A DNA stretch of 64,000 bases from an uncultured Sphingomonadaceae bacterium (GTDB lineage Bacteria; Pseudomonadota; Alphaproteobacteria; Sphingomonadales; Sphingomonadaceae): NCBI GenBank assembly GCA_937996655.1, contig CALKUK010000013.1, forward strand, positions 434,001-498,000. Direction: 5' to 3'. Shown here one piece after another: positions 51,352 through 59,956 of this stretch (within the stretch, counting starts at the first letter, position 1; each line of letters opens with the position of its first letter). The notes under the pieces were generated by a model, which was not told where the DNA came from, did not search any database, and saw only the letters and a program-made list of their open reading frames with translations. Made by a program: the position numbers and the translations under genes.

Positions 51352-54205
51352 TGAGACGTGCCCCTTCTGCATCATAAAACATCATTGAGCTGATCTTGGC
51401 GACATGCGTCTTCCCGGGCATCGGGATGAAAATGTTCTGCCCCATCTTGCTATGCCCGCCGTCCACCAGCGCCATCGCAATCGACCGGCCGAGCGCTTCG
51501 CTCCAATAGGATGAGGTCACATGCCCGATCATCTTCATCGGCACCGGCTGGTTTGGATCGGCAACAATCTGAGCACCCTCCTCCAGCACCACATTCGGGT
51601 CATCGGTCAACAAACCGACCAGCTGCTTGCGGCCCGGCGCGACGATGTCCGGACGAGCGAGCGACCGCTTGCCAACGAAATCGGGCTTTTTCTTGCCAAC
51701 GGCCCAATCAAGGCCCGCATCGAATGGCGTCACCGTGCCGTCGGTATCTTGCCCGACGATGATGAACCCCTTTTCGGCACGCAGAACGTGCATGGCTTCG
51801 GTTCCATAAGGCGTGATGTCATACCGCGCGCCTTCGGCCATGATCCGTTCCCACAGGGAACGTCCATATGCGGACGGAACGTTGATTTCATACCCGAGTT
51901 CGCCCGTGAAGCTCACCCGGAACAGGCGGGTCGGGATGCCGCAAATCGTGCCTTCGCGGATCGCCATGTGGGGGAAGGCCTCTGCCGATAGGTCAATGCC
52001 CTCAACAAGAGGTTCCAGAACCTTTCGCGCATTTGGCCCTTGCAGGGCGATGACGGCATAGTGCTCGCTCGTGCTGGTCAGCCACACGTTCAGGTCCGGC
52101 CATTCGGTCTGGAGATAATCCTCCATCATGTTCAGCACGCGGGCGGCACCGCCTGTCGTTGTCGTCAGGTGGAACCGGTCCGGGGCCAGACGCGCGGAAA
52201 CACCGTCATCCGTGATGAAGCCATCTTCCTTCAGCAGCAGGCCATAGCGGCACCGACCCGGCTCCAAAGCCTTCCAGGGGTTGGTGTACATGCGGTTGAG
52301 AAACTCGGCGGCATCGGGGCCGACAACTTCAATCTTGCCGAGCGTCGACGCATCAAAAATGCCCACGGACGAACGAACCATCCGGCATTCACGGTTGACC
52401 GCCGCGTGCATATCCTCGCCCGCTTTCGGGAAGTAACGGGCGCGACGCCACTGGGCGACCAGTTCAAAAACCGCGCCATGTTCTTCAGCCCAGCTGTCGA
52501 TGTTGGTCTTGCGGGTGGGCTGGAACAAAGCATCCTTGGCGTGCCCGGCCAACGCCCCGAAGGTCTGCGGCGTATAGGGCGGACGGAAGGTCGTCAGGCC
52601 AATATCCGTGACCGGCTTGTTGAGCGCGGTGGAGGCGATCTGCAGGCCGTTCAGGTTCGATGTCTTCCCCTGATCCGTCGCCATGCCATTGGTCGTGTAG
52701 CGCTTGATATGCTCGATCGACCGGAATCCTTCGCGGACGGCCAGCTTGATGTCCTTAGCCGTCACATCATTCTGGAAATCGACGAAAGCCTTCAGGCGCG
52801 CAGGATCTTTCGGCGTCGGCAGAACGTCAACAACGACACCGGCACCAAAATTCCAAGTGCCCGCACAAGCGCCAACGCAGCGGACGTTTTCGTTCGGCAC
52901 ATCGGGCACGAACGCCCCGAGGTCATCACGCCAGGCGAGGCTGCCCTTGCTGTGCGACCACAGATGCACGGTCGGCGTCCAGCCACCGGCCATCAGCACC
53001 GCATCACAGGTGATATCCGAGGCCGCTGAGCCATCGTTGCGCGCAACCGTAATCGCTTTGACACCTAGACGTCCGCGCACACCAATCACGCTGTGGCCCA
53101 GCCGAACGGCAATACCCAAGGCACTGGCCTTAGCGAGCAAAGCGTCATCCACTGCGTCGCGTACATCAATGATGGCAGCGATGCTAACGCCTGCGCCTGC
53201 CAGCGCAAAGGCATCGTTCCAGCCACTATCGTGCGAGGCCATCAAGGCGACCGACTCGCCGACCGCCACGCCGTAGCGCAGCGCAAAGACCTTTGCCGCA
53301 GACGCCAGCATGACGCCCGGCGTGTCATTGCCGTCAAACACCAAAGGCCGTTCAATCGCGCCTTGGGCAAGGATGACGTCTGTCGCGCGGATCCGCCACA
53401 GCTTCTCGCGCGGGCCTTCTGGCAAGTCTGCAAGATGGTCGGTCAGGCGTTCAACCGCGCCGACAAAGTTGTCGTGGAAATAGCCAAAGGCCGTGGTGCG
53501 CGTCAGCACTGTCACGTTGGGCGACGCCGCCAAAGCCTTCAGGCTGCGCTCCAGCCAGGGCCACAAAGACGGATCAGACAGCGCACCGCCACCGGCCTCA
53601 TCCTGTTCGTCGATTAGGATAATCCGCTGGTTCGTCGACGCCGCTTCCAGAGCGGCATCAATCCCGGCAGGCCCCGCACCGATAATCAGCAGATCACAGT
53701 GCGCATAAGTCGCGGCATAGTGATCGGGGTCGATCTCGCTCGGCGGCTGGCCAAGCCCAGCCATACGCCGGATGACGGGTTCGTAGAGCTTCTCCCAAAA
53801 GGAGCGCGGCCACATGAACGTCTTGTTGTAGAAACCCGCGGGGAAGAACATGCCCAGCCGGTCGTTGATCCCGCCCAGATCAAATTTCAGCGACGGCCAG
53901 CGGTTCTGGCTGCTCGCGTCCATGCCTTGATAAAGGTCGATATTCGTCGCCCGCAAATTGGGCGTGAACCGGCCCGGGCCCCGTGTGACGGAAACAAGCG
54001 CATTTGGCTCTTCGCTTCCCGACCCGACGAGACCGCGCGGCCGGTGATATTTGAACGAGCGTCCAAAGAGTTGCACCCCACTGGCGAGCAAAGCTGACGC
54101 CAAGGTATCGCCTTCAAAGCCTGCAAAACTGGCCCCGTCAAAGCGGAACGTCAGCGGCGCGGCGCGGTTGACCCGCCCGCCTGTTGGCAAACGATATCCC
54201 GTCAT
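51344..54205 (-). CDS. soxA: Sarcosine oxidase alpha subunit, set 2
   Basis: This 953-residue SoxA has an N-terminal ferredoxin-like fold (LFGRSFKYHRPRGLVGSG), a Rossmann unit (LLIIGAGPAGIDAALEAAS from about 167) and a C-terminal GcvT-type folate domain from about 610 (SSVGIFDASTLGKIEVVGPDAAEFLNRMY) to the end. It channels formaldehyde from sarcosine to tetrahydrofolate with SoxB. It overlaps soxD by 4 bases and soxG by 8. Confidence 0.93.
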   Translation of the reverse strand: MTGYRLPTGGRVNRAAPLTFRFDGASFAGFEGDTLASALLASGVQLFGRSFKYHRPRGLVGSGSEEPNALVSVTRGPGRFTPNLRATNIDLYQGMDASSQNRWPSLKFDLGGINDRLGMFFPAGFYNKTFMWPRSFWEKLYEPVIRRMAGLGQPPSEIDPDHYAATYAHCDLLIIGAGPAGIDAALEAASTNQRIILIDEQDEAGGGALSDPSLWPWLERSLKALAASPNVTVLTRTTAFGYFHDNFVGAVERLTDHLADLPEGPREKLWRIRATDVILAQGAIERPLVFDGNDTPGVMLASAAKVFALRYGVAVGESVALMASHDSGWNDAFALAGAGVSIAAIIDVRDAVDDALLAKASALGIAVRLGHSVIGVRGRLGVKAITVARNDGSAASDITCDAVLMAGGWTPTVHLWSHSKGSLAWRDDLGAFVPDVPNENVRCVGACAGTWNFGAGVVVDVLPTPKDPARLKAFVDFQNDVTAKDIKLAVREGFRSIEHIKRYTTNGMATDQGKTSNLNGLQIASTALNKPVTDIGLTTFRPPYTPQTFGALAGHAKDALFQPTRKTNIDSWAEEHGAVFELVAQWRRARYFPKAGEDMHAAVNRECRMVRSSVGIFDASTLGKIEVVGPDAAEFLNRMYTNPWKALEPGRCRYGLLLKEDGFITDDGVSARLAPDRFHLTTTTGGAARVLNMMEDYLQTEWPDLNVWLTSTSEHYAVIALQGPNARKVLEPLVEGIDLSAEAFPHMAIREGTICGIPTRLFRVSFTGELGYEINVPSAYGRSLWERIMAEGARYDITPYGTEAMHVLRAEKGFIIVGQDTDGTVTPFDAGLDWAVGKKKPDFVGKRSLARPDIVAPGRKQLVGLLTDDPNVVLEEGAQIVADPNQPVPMKMIGHVTSSYWSEALGRSIAMALVDGGHSKMGQNIFIPMPGKTHVAKISSMMFYDAEGARLNV

Positions 54206-54474
54206 TTGCGGGGCTCCCCTGCCTTATAAGTTGTTTCAAATTTGTCGGTAACAGTATCGCGTACTGCATTGAAAAAGCGACCGCATCCGTGAATGTGCCG
54301 CCAACGTTCATGATGCCGCCCACGCGGATTATTGCGGATGAAGAGATAGGTCTCCCACTCCTCATCGCTGAGCGTTGAGGGATCAAGCGGACGGGCGATA
54401 TGCGCCTGTCCGGCATAAGCGAACTCAAGCTCTGCGCGCTTTTCGTCGCAATAGGGGCAATGGATCAAAATCAT
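54202..54474 (-). CDS. soxD: Sarcosine oxidase delta subunit, set 2
   Basis: This 90-residue SoxD has IHCPYCDEKRAELEFAYAG and ERWRHIHGCGRFFNAVRDT, which give the zinc ligands. It starts 1 base after the soxB stop and overlaps soxA by 4 bases. Confidence 0.93.
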   Translation of the reverse strand: MILIHCPYCDEKRAELEFAYAGQAHIARPLDPSTLSDEEWETYLFIRNNPRGRHHERWRHIHGCGRFFNAVRDTVTDKFETTYKAGEPRK

Positions 54475-54475
54475 A

Positions 54476-55729
54476 TCAATGCGCCACCGCTGCTGCTGCT
54501 GCTTCGTCGATCAACCGGCCGTTGCGGAACCGATCGAGGTTAAAGGGGGCGTTGATCCGGTGTGGCTCATCCTTCGCCATAGTATAGGCGAGAAGATCGC
54601 CTGCGCCCGGCGTCGCTTTGAAGCCACCTGTGCCCCAGCCGCAGTTCACATAGAGCCCCTGCACCGGGGTTTTGCCGAGAATGGGGGAGCGGTCTGGCGT
54701 CACATCGACGATACCGCCCCAAGTCCGCAGCATCCGCATCCGGCGGAAGATCGGGAAAATCTCACAGATCGCTGCCAGCGTGTGTTCCACAATGTGCAGC
54801 GCGCCACGCTGCGAATAGCTCACATATTGGTCGGTACCCGCCCCGATGACGAGCTCGCCCTTGTCCGACTGGCTCATATAGGCATGCACCGTGTTCGACA
54901 TGACGACACAGGGGAATACTGGCTTCACAGGCTCTGAGACCAAAGCCTGCAAGGGATAGCTTTCAAGCGGGAAATCAAGCCCCGCCATCTGCATGATGAC
55001 CGAGGTGTTTCCGGCCGCTGACACCCCGACCCGCTTTGAAGCGATATAGCCACGCGTCGTTTCCACACCCTCAATCGCGCCATCGGTGCCGCGACGGATG
55101 CCGGTAACGGCGCAATTCTGGATGATGTCGACGCCAAGGGCGGCAGCGGCGCGGGCATAGCCCCAGGCGACTGTATCGTGCCGCGCTGTCCCCCCACGAC
55201 GCTGCAACGCTGCACCCAGCACCGGATGGCGTGCATCGGGCGAGATGTTGAGCGGAGGGCAATAGGCCTTTGCCTCTTCCGGCGTCAGCCATTCATTGTC
55301 GACGCCGTTCAGGCGATTGGCGTGGATGTGCCGCTTAAAGCTCTGCACATCATGCACATTATGCGCGAGCATCATCACACCGCGCTTGGAATACATGGTG
55401 TTGTAGTTGAGCTCCTGGCTCAGCCCATCCCAAAGCTTGACCGCGTGATCATATAGATGCGCGCTCTCATCATAGAGATAGTTAGACCGGATGATGGTCG
55501 TGTTGCGGCCGGTATTGCCGCCGCCGATCCAGCCCTTTTCAATGACCGCAACGTTGGTGATGCCGTATTTTTTGGCGAGGTAATAAGCCGCACCAAGGCC
55601 ATGGCCGCCACCACCGACGATGATCGCATCATAAGCGGGCTTGGGCGCCGCATCCGGCCATTGTTCTGGCCAGCCCTGATGGCCGCCCAGCGCCTTTGTG
55701 AAAAGGCTCAGCGCACTAAAACGGGTCAT
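54476..55729 (-). CDS. soxB: Sarcosine oxidase beta subunit, set 2
   Basis: This 417-residue SoxB has [22 protein letters not shown] near 37-58, [21 protein letters not shown] and [18 protein letters not shown] with the covalent-FMN His. It closely resembles set 1 in the active-site segments. The start overlaps the cupin gene by 4 bases. It oxidises sarcosine formed by the upstream enzymes. Confidence 0.93.
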   Translation of the reverse strand: MTRFSALSLFTKALGGHQGWPEQWPDAAPKPAYDAIIVGGGGHGLGAAYYLAKKYGITNVAVIEKGWIGGGNTGRNTTIIRSNYLYDESAHLYDHAVKLWDGLSQELNYNTMYSKRGVMMLAHNVHDVQSFKRHIHANRLNGVDNEWLTPEEAKAYCPPLNISPDARHPVLGAALQRRGGTARHDTVAWGYARAAAALGVDIIQNCAVTGIRRGTDGAIEGVETTRGYIASKRVGVSAAGNTSVIMQMAGLDFPLESYPLQALVSEPVKPVFPCVVMSNTVHAYMSQSDKGELVIGAGTDQYVSYSQRGALHIVEHTLAAICEIFPIFRRMRMLRTWGGIVDVTPDRSPILGKTPVQGLYVNCGWGTGGFKATPGAGDLLAYTMAKDEPHRINAPFNLDRFRNGRLIDEAAAAAVAH

Positions 55730-56049
55730 GAATGTACCTCAACAAAAGGCGTATAGGTGATCAGCATTGTGCAGCCATGCTTGCTTCCCGCGCGATGCAT
55801 GGTCCCAGGCATCCGCAGAACAAAGTCACCCGGCCCATAGCTTGCTTCATCGTCAAAGAAATCACCCTCAAGCACATAAATTTGTTCAATTTCATCGTGC
55901 GAATGCAATTCCCCCAAGGGGCTGGGCGCAACGGTCATCACCATCGTCCGATAGCCACGGGGATCATCAATGAGCGACCGGATTTCGACGCCGGGCGGGG
56001 TGTCCGCTGCGTCCAACTTTACAGACCCGGCCTGCGGCAAACCCGTCAT
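55726..56049 (-). CDS. Small cupin-domain protein
   Basis: This 107-residue single cupin has the first motif [19 protein letters not shown] (metal-type His, His, Glu) and the second [18 protein letters not shown] with the last His. It may be a dioxygenase-like or sensor/chaperone cupin. It lies between the Rieske and soxB genes with 4-base overlaps on both sides, so it is part of the demethylation operon; its role is unknown. Confidence 0.82.
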   Translation of the reverse strand: MTGLPQAGSVKLDAADTPPGVEIRSLIDDPRGYRTMVMTVAPSPLGELHSHDEIEQIYVLEGDFFDDEASYGPGDFVLRMPGTMHRAGSKHGCTMLITYTPFVEVHS

Positions 56050-57296
56050 GCGTTGTCCTTGGCCAAGGCAGCTTTGGCGCGGTCAACGTAAAAGTCCTTG
56101 AAGTCCTCAACCAGCTTTTCCTCAACCGCATAGGGGCCGGGACGATAGCCATCGGTTGAGATCCCCTGATGGTTGATCATCGAAAAATGGCCATCCTGCG
56201 TGTTGGTTGTGCGCCACAGAGCCGCGAGATGATCAGGATCAAAATCGACCCCTTCCACCGCATCTTCATGCACCAACCAGCTGGTCCGCAGCAACGTCTT
56301 GTCCGCCGCGACCGGCGTCAACGAAAAGGTCACCACATGGTCGCAGCAGAAATGATGCCAGCTATTGGGCTGGGTCCAAACCGACAGACTGGATGATTCC
56401 GGCTCCGTGAACGGACCGATCAGCTTCTTGCAGGCAAGCTTCCCGTCAATCGACTGCGTCACCGCCCCGTTGGCCAACGGCAGGCGCGCCATGCGGTGCC
56501 ACCAGCCGTCTGGAAACTCGATCAGATCACGGAAGATGCCCATGGCCTTCCACTGATCCCGCTTGGCCTCCACCATGGCGTCAAAGGCCTTGTCGTCAAC
56601 GACATCGGCTTCACCATCCTCCGGCAGGCCCTTCCCAAAGCCATAGGTGCCAAGGACGCTGATCAGTTCCGGGTGCCCTGCATCGCAATGATAGCACTCA
56701 CGGTTGTTTTCCATCACCAACTTCCAGTTGGCGTCTTCGATGTAATTGTCCTGCACCACGACCTTGCAACGTTCCAGATCATAGACAGCAATCTGGTCAA
56801 TGATGTCGGCCTTAACGCGATCAATCGGCGGCGGCGTATCGTCCATGCAGATGAAGATCAGCCCGCCGACATTTTCCAGCGCAACCGGCGCGAGGCCGTT
56901 GTCTTTCTTGTCAAAGTCCTCCGCCATGCTGCGCGCCGCAATCAGTGCGCCATCCAGCCCATAGGTCCATTGATGGTAAGGGCAGGTCAGGCGCGGCGCG
57001 CGGCCGCGCTGCTCCTGACAGATCCGCGCCCCGCGATGCCGGCAGGAATTCCAGAACGCACGCACTTCGTTGTCGCGTCCGCGAATGATGATGATGGAAT
57101 TGTGGGCCACTTCGAACACGAAATAGTCGCCCGGATTCTTCACATGCGCGACGGTACATGCATAGAGCCAGACCGACTTCAGCATGACCTGCGTGTCAAA
57201 CTGAAAGGCCTCCTCGCTCACATACAGGTCACGCGGCAGGCTCAGACCCTTGCGGTCAGACGCGAGAAGTTGGGCAATGGGTTCGAAGCGGGACAT
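56046..57296 (-). CDS. gbcA: GbcA-like glycine-betaine-type Rieske monooxygenase 2
   Basis: This 416-residue oxygenase has the Rieske centre CRH at 85-87 and CPYH at 105-108, and the mononuclear iron region NWKLVMENNRECYHCDAGHPEL near 195-216. ENNRECYHCD is the pattern of glycine betaine monooxygenase GbcA. It should convert betaine to dimethylglycine plus formaldehyde; the next enzyme in the operon is dimethylglycine-dehydrogenase-like and a BCCT transporter lies downstream, which strengthens this call. GGAG in front of the ATG overlaps the end of the dehydrogenase gene. The partner reductase GbcB is not in the window. Confidence 0.83.
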   Translation of the reverse strand: MSRFEPIAQLLASDRKGLSLPRDLYVSEEAFQFDTQVMLKSVWLYACTVAHVKNPGDYFVFEVAHNSIIIIRGRDNEVRAFWNSCRHRGARICQEQRGRAPRLTCPYHQWTYGLDGALIAARSMAEDFDKKDNGLAPVALENVGGLIFICMDDTPPPIDRVKADIIDQIAVYDLERCKVVVQDNYIEDANWKLVMENNRECYHCDAGHPELISVLGTYGFGKGLPEDGEADVVDDKAFDAMVEAKRDQWKAMGIFRDLIEFPDGWWHRMARLPLANGAVTQSIDGKLACKKLIGPFTEPESSSLSVWTQPNSWHHFCCDHVVTFSLTPVAADKTLLRTSWLVHEDAVEGVDFDPDHLAALWRTTNTQDGHFSMINHQGISTDGYRPGPYAVEEKLVEDFKDFYVDRAKAALAKDNA

Positions 57297-57300
57297 GGTC

Positions 57301-59808
57301 TTAGCTCCTTAACGCGTTGTTTTCCGGATCATATGGCGAATCCTCGATCAGTGTTGCCTTATGAAGCTTGCCGAGGATGGCGATTTCAAACTCCGCTCCA
57401 GCAACAGCAAGGTCCGGCTGGATCATCGCAAGGGCAAGGCTCTTTCCGACGCGCCAGCCATAGCCGCCCGACGTTACACGACCGACAATCTCGCCATCCC
57501 TGTAGATGGCCTCCGACCCACGGGCGTCCGCATCGGTCACGCCGTGCACTTCCATCGTCACCAGCGTGTTGGACAGGCCCTTATCCTTCCAGGCCAGCAG
57601 CGCATCCTTGCCGAAGAAGGTCGGCTTTTTAAGGCTGATGAACCGGTCCAAACCGCTTTCCAGCGCGGCATATTCCACCGACAATTCGCGTGGGATCAGC
57701 TTGTAGCTCTTTTCCAGCGCCATCAGCGTCATCGCGCGGATGCCGAACGGCTTGATGTCAAATTCGGCCCCTGCCTCCATCAGCAGATCAAAGATGTAAT
57801 TCTGCATCTCAATCGGGTGATGGATTTCCCAGCCAAGCTCCCCGATGAAATTGACGCGCAGCGCATCCACCTGCGCCAAGCCGACGCTGATCTTCTGGCC
57901 GGTCAACCAAGGGAAGGCGGCGTTGGACAAATCTGCATCGGTCACCTTCTGCAGAACGTCGCGTGCGCGCGGCCCGGCAAGAACCAGGACACCCATCGAC
58001 GTTGTCAGGCGCTCAAACGAAACGGACCCGTCGCGCGGCATCGCCTTTTTCAGATAGTCATGGTCATGCCGCTCATACGCGCCTGCAGAGACGAGGTAAT
58101 AACGCTGCGGAGCGACCTTGTAGACGGTGAACTCACTGCGCACGCCGCCCTTGGACGTCAGCAGATAGGAGAGCGAAACGCGCCCCTGCTTCTTGGGCAC
58201 GGCGTTTGTCAAAAGCTGGTCGAGCCATGCCTCGGCACCGGGACCTGAGATTTCGCACTTGGCGAAGGCACTCATGTCCTGAATACCAACCTTTTCATGA
58301 ACATGACGGCATTCATTGCCGACATGTTCGAAATAGTTGGAGCGGCGGAAGGACCATTTTTCGCGGACCGCTTCACCGGCCACGACGGGATGGTTGTGGT
58401 TCAACAGGACGTCCGGCTTATCGAGATCATCCTCCGTCAGGGCAAAGCCTGCGGGGGCAAACCAATTGGGTCGTTCCCAGCCGTAGACGGAACCAAAGAC
58501 AGCGCCCAAGGCCTTCATCCGGTCGTAGCAAGGCGTGCGGCGCAGCGCGCGACCGGCTTCCCGCTCTTCATCCGGATAATGGACGGTGAAGACCTTGGCA
58601 TAGGCTTCCTCATTCTTTTCGATGAGGTAACCGCGGCCCGCATAGTCGCCGAACCGACGGGGATCGACGCCCATCATGTCGATGGTCGGCTCTCCATCGA
58701 CAATCCAATGCGCCAACTGCCAGCCGGCACCACCGGCCGCCGTCACGCCAAAGCTATGGCCTTCGTTCAGCCAGAAATTCTTCAGGCCCCATGCCGGCCC
58801 GACAATGGGGGAACCATCAGGCGTGTAGGCGATGGCGCCGTTATAGACCTTCTTGATGCCGACTTCGCCAAAAGCGGGCACGCGGCTCATTGCCGCCAGA
58901 ATATAGGGCTCCAGACGCTCCAGCGCGTCGGGGAACAGTTCATATTCGCTGTTCGACGCAGGACCATCAACATAGCAGGCCGGTGCGCCGACTTCATATG
59001 GCCCAAGCAGAAGACCACCGGCCTCTTCGCGCATATAGTAGCTTGCGTCGGATTCGCGCAGGACGCCCATTTCGGGCAACCCCTGCTTCTTGCGCTCCAT
59101 GATCGCCGGATGCTGCTCGGTCACGATATACTGGTGCTCAACGGGGATGACGGGGATGTCGAGCCCAACCATCGCGCCTGTCTGACGCGCAAAGTTACCT
59201 GAACAGGAAATGACGTGCTCGCAGGTGATGTCACCCTGATCGGTTGAGATCAGCCATTCGCCATTGGGCTGCTGCGTAATCGCCGTCACCGTCGTGTTGC
59301 GGTAGATTGTGGCGCCGCGCTGGCGCGCGCCTTTTGCCAGAGCCTGTGTCAGGTCGGCTGGCTGAATATAGCCATCCTCCGGATGCTGGATCGCGCCGAT
59401 GACGCCTTCGGTGTTGCAGAGAGGCCAGATCTCCTTGACCTGCTCCGGCGTCAGGAAGTTCACGTCCACACCGATGGTGCGGGCAACGCCTGCATAATAT
59501 TGATATTCGTCCATCCGGTCCTGCGTCGTCGCGAGCCGGATGTTCGTCACTTGCGAAAAGCCGACATTCAGCTCCGTTTCCGCCTCAAGGCTGGGGTAAA
59601 GCCCGACCGAATACTGGTGCAGCTTGCCGACCGAATAGCTGAGATTGAACAGCGGCAGCAGCCCTGCTGCGTGCCAGGTCGACCCGGAGGTCAGCTCCTT
59701 GCGCTCCAGAAGGACAACATCGGTCCATCCTAGCTTTGCGAGATGATAGAGCGTGCTGACGCCCACCACACCACCGCCAATGACCACTGCACGCGCTGTC
59801 GATTTCAT
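57301..59808 (-). CDS. Dimethylglycine/sarcosine dehydrogenase-like FAD and folate enzyme
   Basis: This 835-residue protein has an N-terminal DAO-type FAD domain (VVIGGGVVGVSTLYHLAKLG at 8-27). SGSTWHAAGLLPLF follows, where His46 matches the residue that carries covalent FAD in dimethylglycine dehydrogenase. A middle FAO-type domain precedes a C-terminal GcvT-type folate domain (from about 430, with SFRRSNYFEHVGNE, and LNFIGELGWEIHHP). It should demethylate dimethylglycine to sarcosine, passing the one-carbon unit to folate. It is the first gene of the minus-strand operon, 4 bases before the Rieske gene; the 148-bp promoter region contains ATATATCA, shared with the Lrp promoter. Confidence 0.87.
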   Translation of the reverse strand: MKSTARAVVIGGGVVGVSTLYHLAKLGWTDVVLLERKELTSGSTWHAAGLLPLFNLSYSVGKLHQYSVGLYPSLEAETELNVGFSQVTNIRLATTQDRMDEYQYYAGVARTIGVDVNFLTPEQVKEIWPLCNTEGVIGAIQHPEDGYIQPADLTQALAKGARQRGATIYRNTTVTAITQQPNGEWLISTDQGDITCEHVISCSGNFARQTGAMVGLDIPVIPVEHQYIVTEQHPAIMERKKQGLPEMGVLRESDASYYMREEAGGLLLGPYEVGAPACYVDGPASNSEYELFPDALERLEPYILAAMSRVPAFGEVGIKKVYNGAIAYTPDGSPIVGPAWGLKNFWLNEGHSFGVTAAGGAGWQLAHWIVDGEPTIDMMGVDPRRFGDYAGRGYLIEKNEEAYAKVFTVHYPDEEREAGRALRRTPCYDRMKALGAVFGSVYGWERPNWFAPAGFALTEDDLDKPDVLLNHNHPVVAGEAVREKWSFRRSNYFEHVGNECRHVHEKVGIQDMSAFAKCEISGPGAEAWLDQLLTNAVPKKQGRVSLSYLLTSKGGVRSEFTVYKVAPQRYYLVSAGAYERHDHDYLKKAMPRDGSVSFERLTTSMGVLVLAGPRARDVLQKVTDADLSNAAFPWLTGQKISVGLAQVDALRVNFIGELGWEIHHPIEMQNYIFDLLMEAGAEFDIKPFGIRAMTLMALEKSYKLIPRELSVEYAALESGLDRFISLKKPTFFGKDALLAWKDKGLSNTLVTMEVHGVTDADARGSEAIYRDGEIVGRVTSGGYGWRVGKSLALAMIQPDLAVAGAEFEIAILGKLHKATLIEDSPYDPENNALRS

Positions 59809-59956
59809 AAGTTTTGCCTGACAAAAGTGAACCGAGATTTGCTCAGTTCGCTATGACAGCAGAAGAGTCGCCGCAACCAGCGCGATATAGCAACGCCCCT
59901 GAATTAGCTATTCTAATGTAATATATCAGTCAGATCTGGGCGCCTGTTCGACGCGC

